Below, in pieces: positions 63,566 through 64,000 of a stretch of DNA of 64,000 bases (position 1 is the stretch's first letter; each line of letters starts with the position of its first letter). Source of the stretch: Cololabis saira. Lineage: Eukaryota > Chordata > Actinopteri > Beloniformes > Belonidae. The notes below the pieces were generated by a model. It searched no databases and had not been told where the DNA came from. It saw nothing but the letters and a program-made list of their open reading frames with translations. The DNA is taken from NCBI RefSeq assembly GCF_033807715.1, contig NC_084607.1, forward strand, positions 15,734,941-15,798,940, given 5' to 3'. A program made the position numbers and the translations under genes.

Positions 63566-64000
63566 AGTGCATGAATGAGCGTCAACAAGACCAGAAAACA
63601 ATCATACTGATACAGCTCATTTGACATTTAATACAACCATATCACTTTGTTTTGGGCTGCCAAAGAAAGCAAATTGTGGAGGATATTACAAGGAAACCAA
63701 AAAATTCAACTTAAGTCAACATTATCCACCAACATCAAGAATCAAGTATTCAAGAAGCTTATTATGGATAGTAAAATCAGCTCAAGGTTCCAACAGTGAA
63801 CAGTGAATTGTTCCTTGATCATCAGGTTCTGTTGCAAGTTGATTCTGCCCCAGAAACAGAATAATTCAGATACATTTCCCAAAGCCCTGAAACCGCATTA
63901 GTTGAAGCGACTAAAGATCTTCTTATTGACAGTTGTCTTTACATGAGCTGTTCCTGTTTTTGTTTATATTTTACTAAGAGTTTTGTCTGCCAGGAACAGT
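63566..64000. other. unannotated sequence at window end
   Basis: AT-rich; nothing recognised. Confidence 0.5.

Overview
The window is nuclear DNA of a ray-finned (probably percomorph) fish. Its genes are split by GT-AG introns, most of the DNA is non-coding, and the repeats are typical of teleosts: L2/Rex1-type and L1-type LINEs, a tRNA-derived SINE, TTAA- and TA-flanked MITEs, hAT and Harbinger remnants, and long simple repeats. The left half is genic. The right half (about 28.5-61 kb) is a repeat-rich gene desert in which I find no host coding exon.

Three protein-coding genes can be assembled exon by exon with matching splice phases. (1) The last two exons of grap2/GADS (+), ending at 971. 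(2) A complete fam83f (+), five exons from 4592 to 15450, 532 residues, with a DUF1669 pseudo-phospholipase-D domain, the residues implicated in CK1 binding, and a C-terminal CaaX box. (3) A complete cyth4 (cytohesin-4, -), thirteen exons from 28343 down to 19833, 403 residues, with coiled coil, Sec7 and PH domains. grap2 and fam83f are also neighbours on human 22q13, where CYTH4 lies a few Mb away, so the block is conserved human chromosome 22 synteny. grap2 and fam83f are tandem; fam83f and cyth4 converge. A GC-rich segment at 60.9-61.28 kb with a TATA-like motif and a consensus splice donor looks like a non-coding first exon of a further (+) gene whose coding part lies beyond the window.

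The best structural signals are dated or nested transposons. At 40.07-41.99 kb a LINE reverse-transcriptase ORF is split by a 905-bp hAT element with a perfect 8-bp target duplication, and that element holds two smaller MITEs. At 48.6-49.6 kb a 1029-bp Harbinger-type element, still carrying a Myb/SANT-like gene start and a transposase N-terminus, sits in one copy of a roughly 280-bp duplication whose other copy is the empty site. At 43.8-44.0 kb there is a solo LTR with TG..CA ends and a 5-bp target duplication. Upstream of fam83f a SINE appears to have been split by a LINE and then by a hAT fragment.

I see no prokaryotic-type system, CRISPR array or operon. All family names rest on reading motifs by eye; no database search was run.
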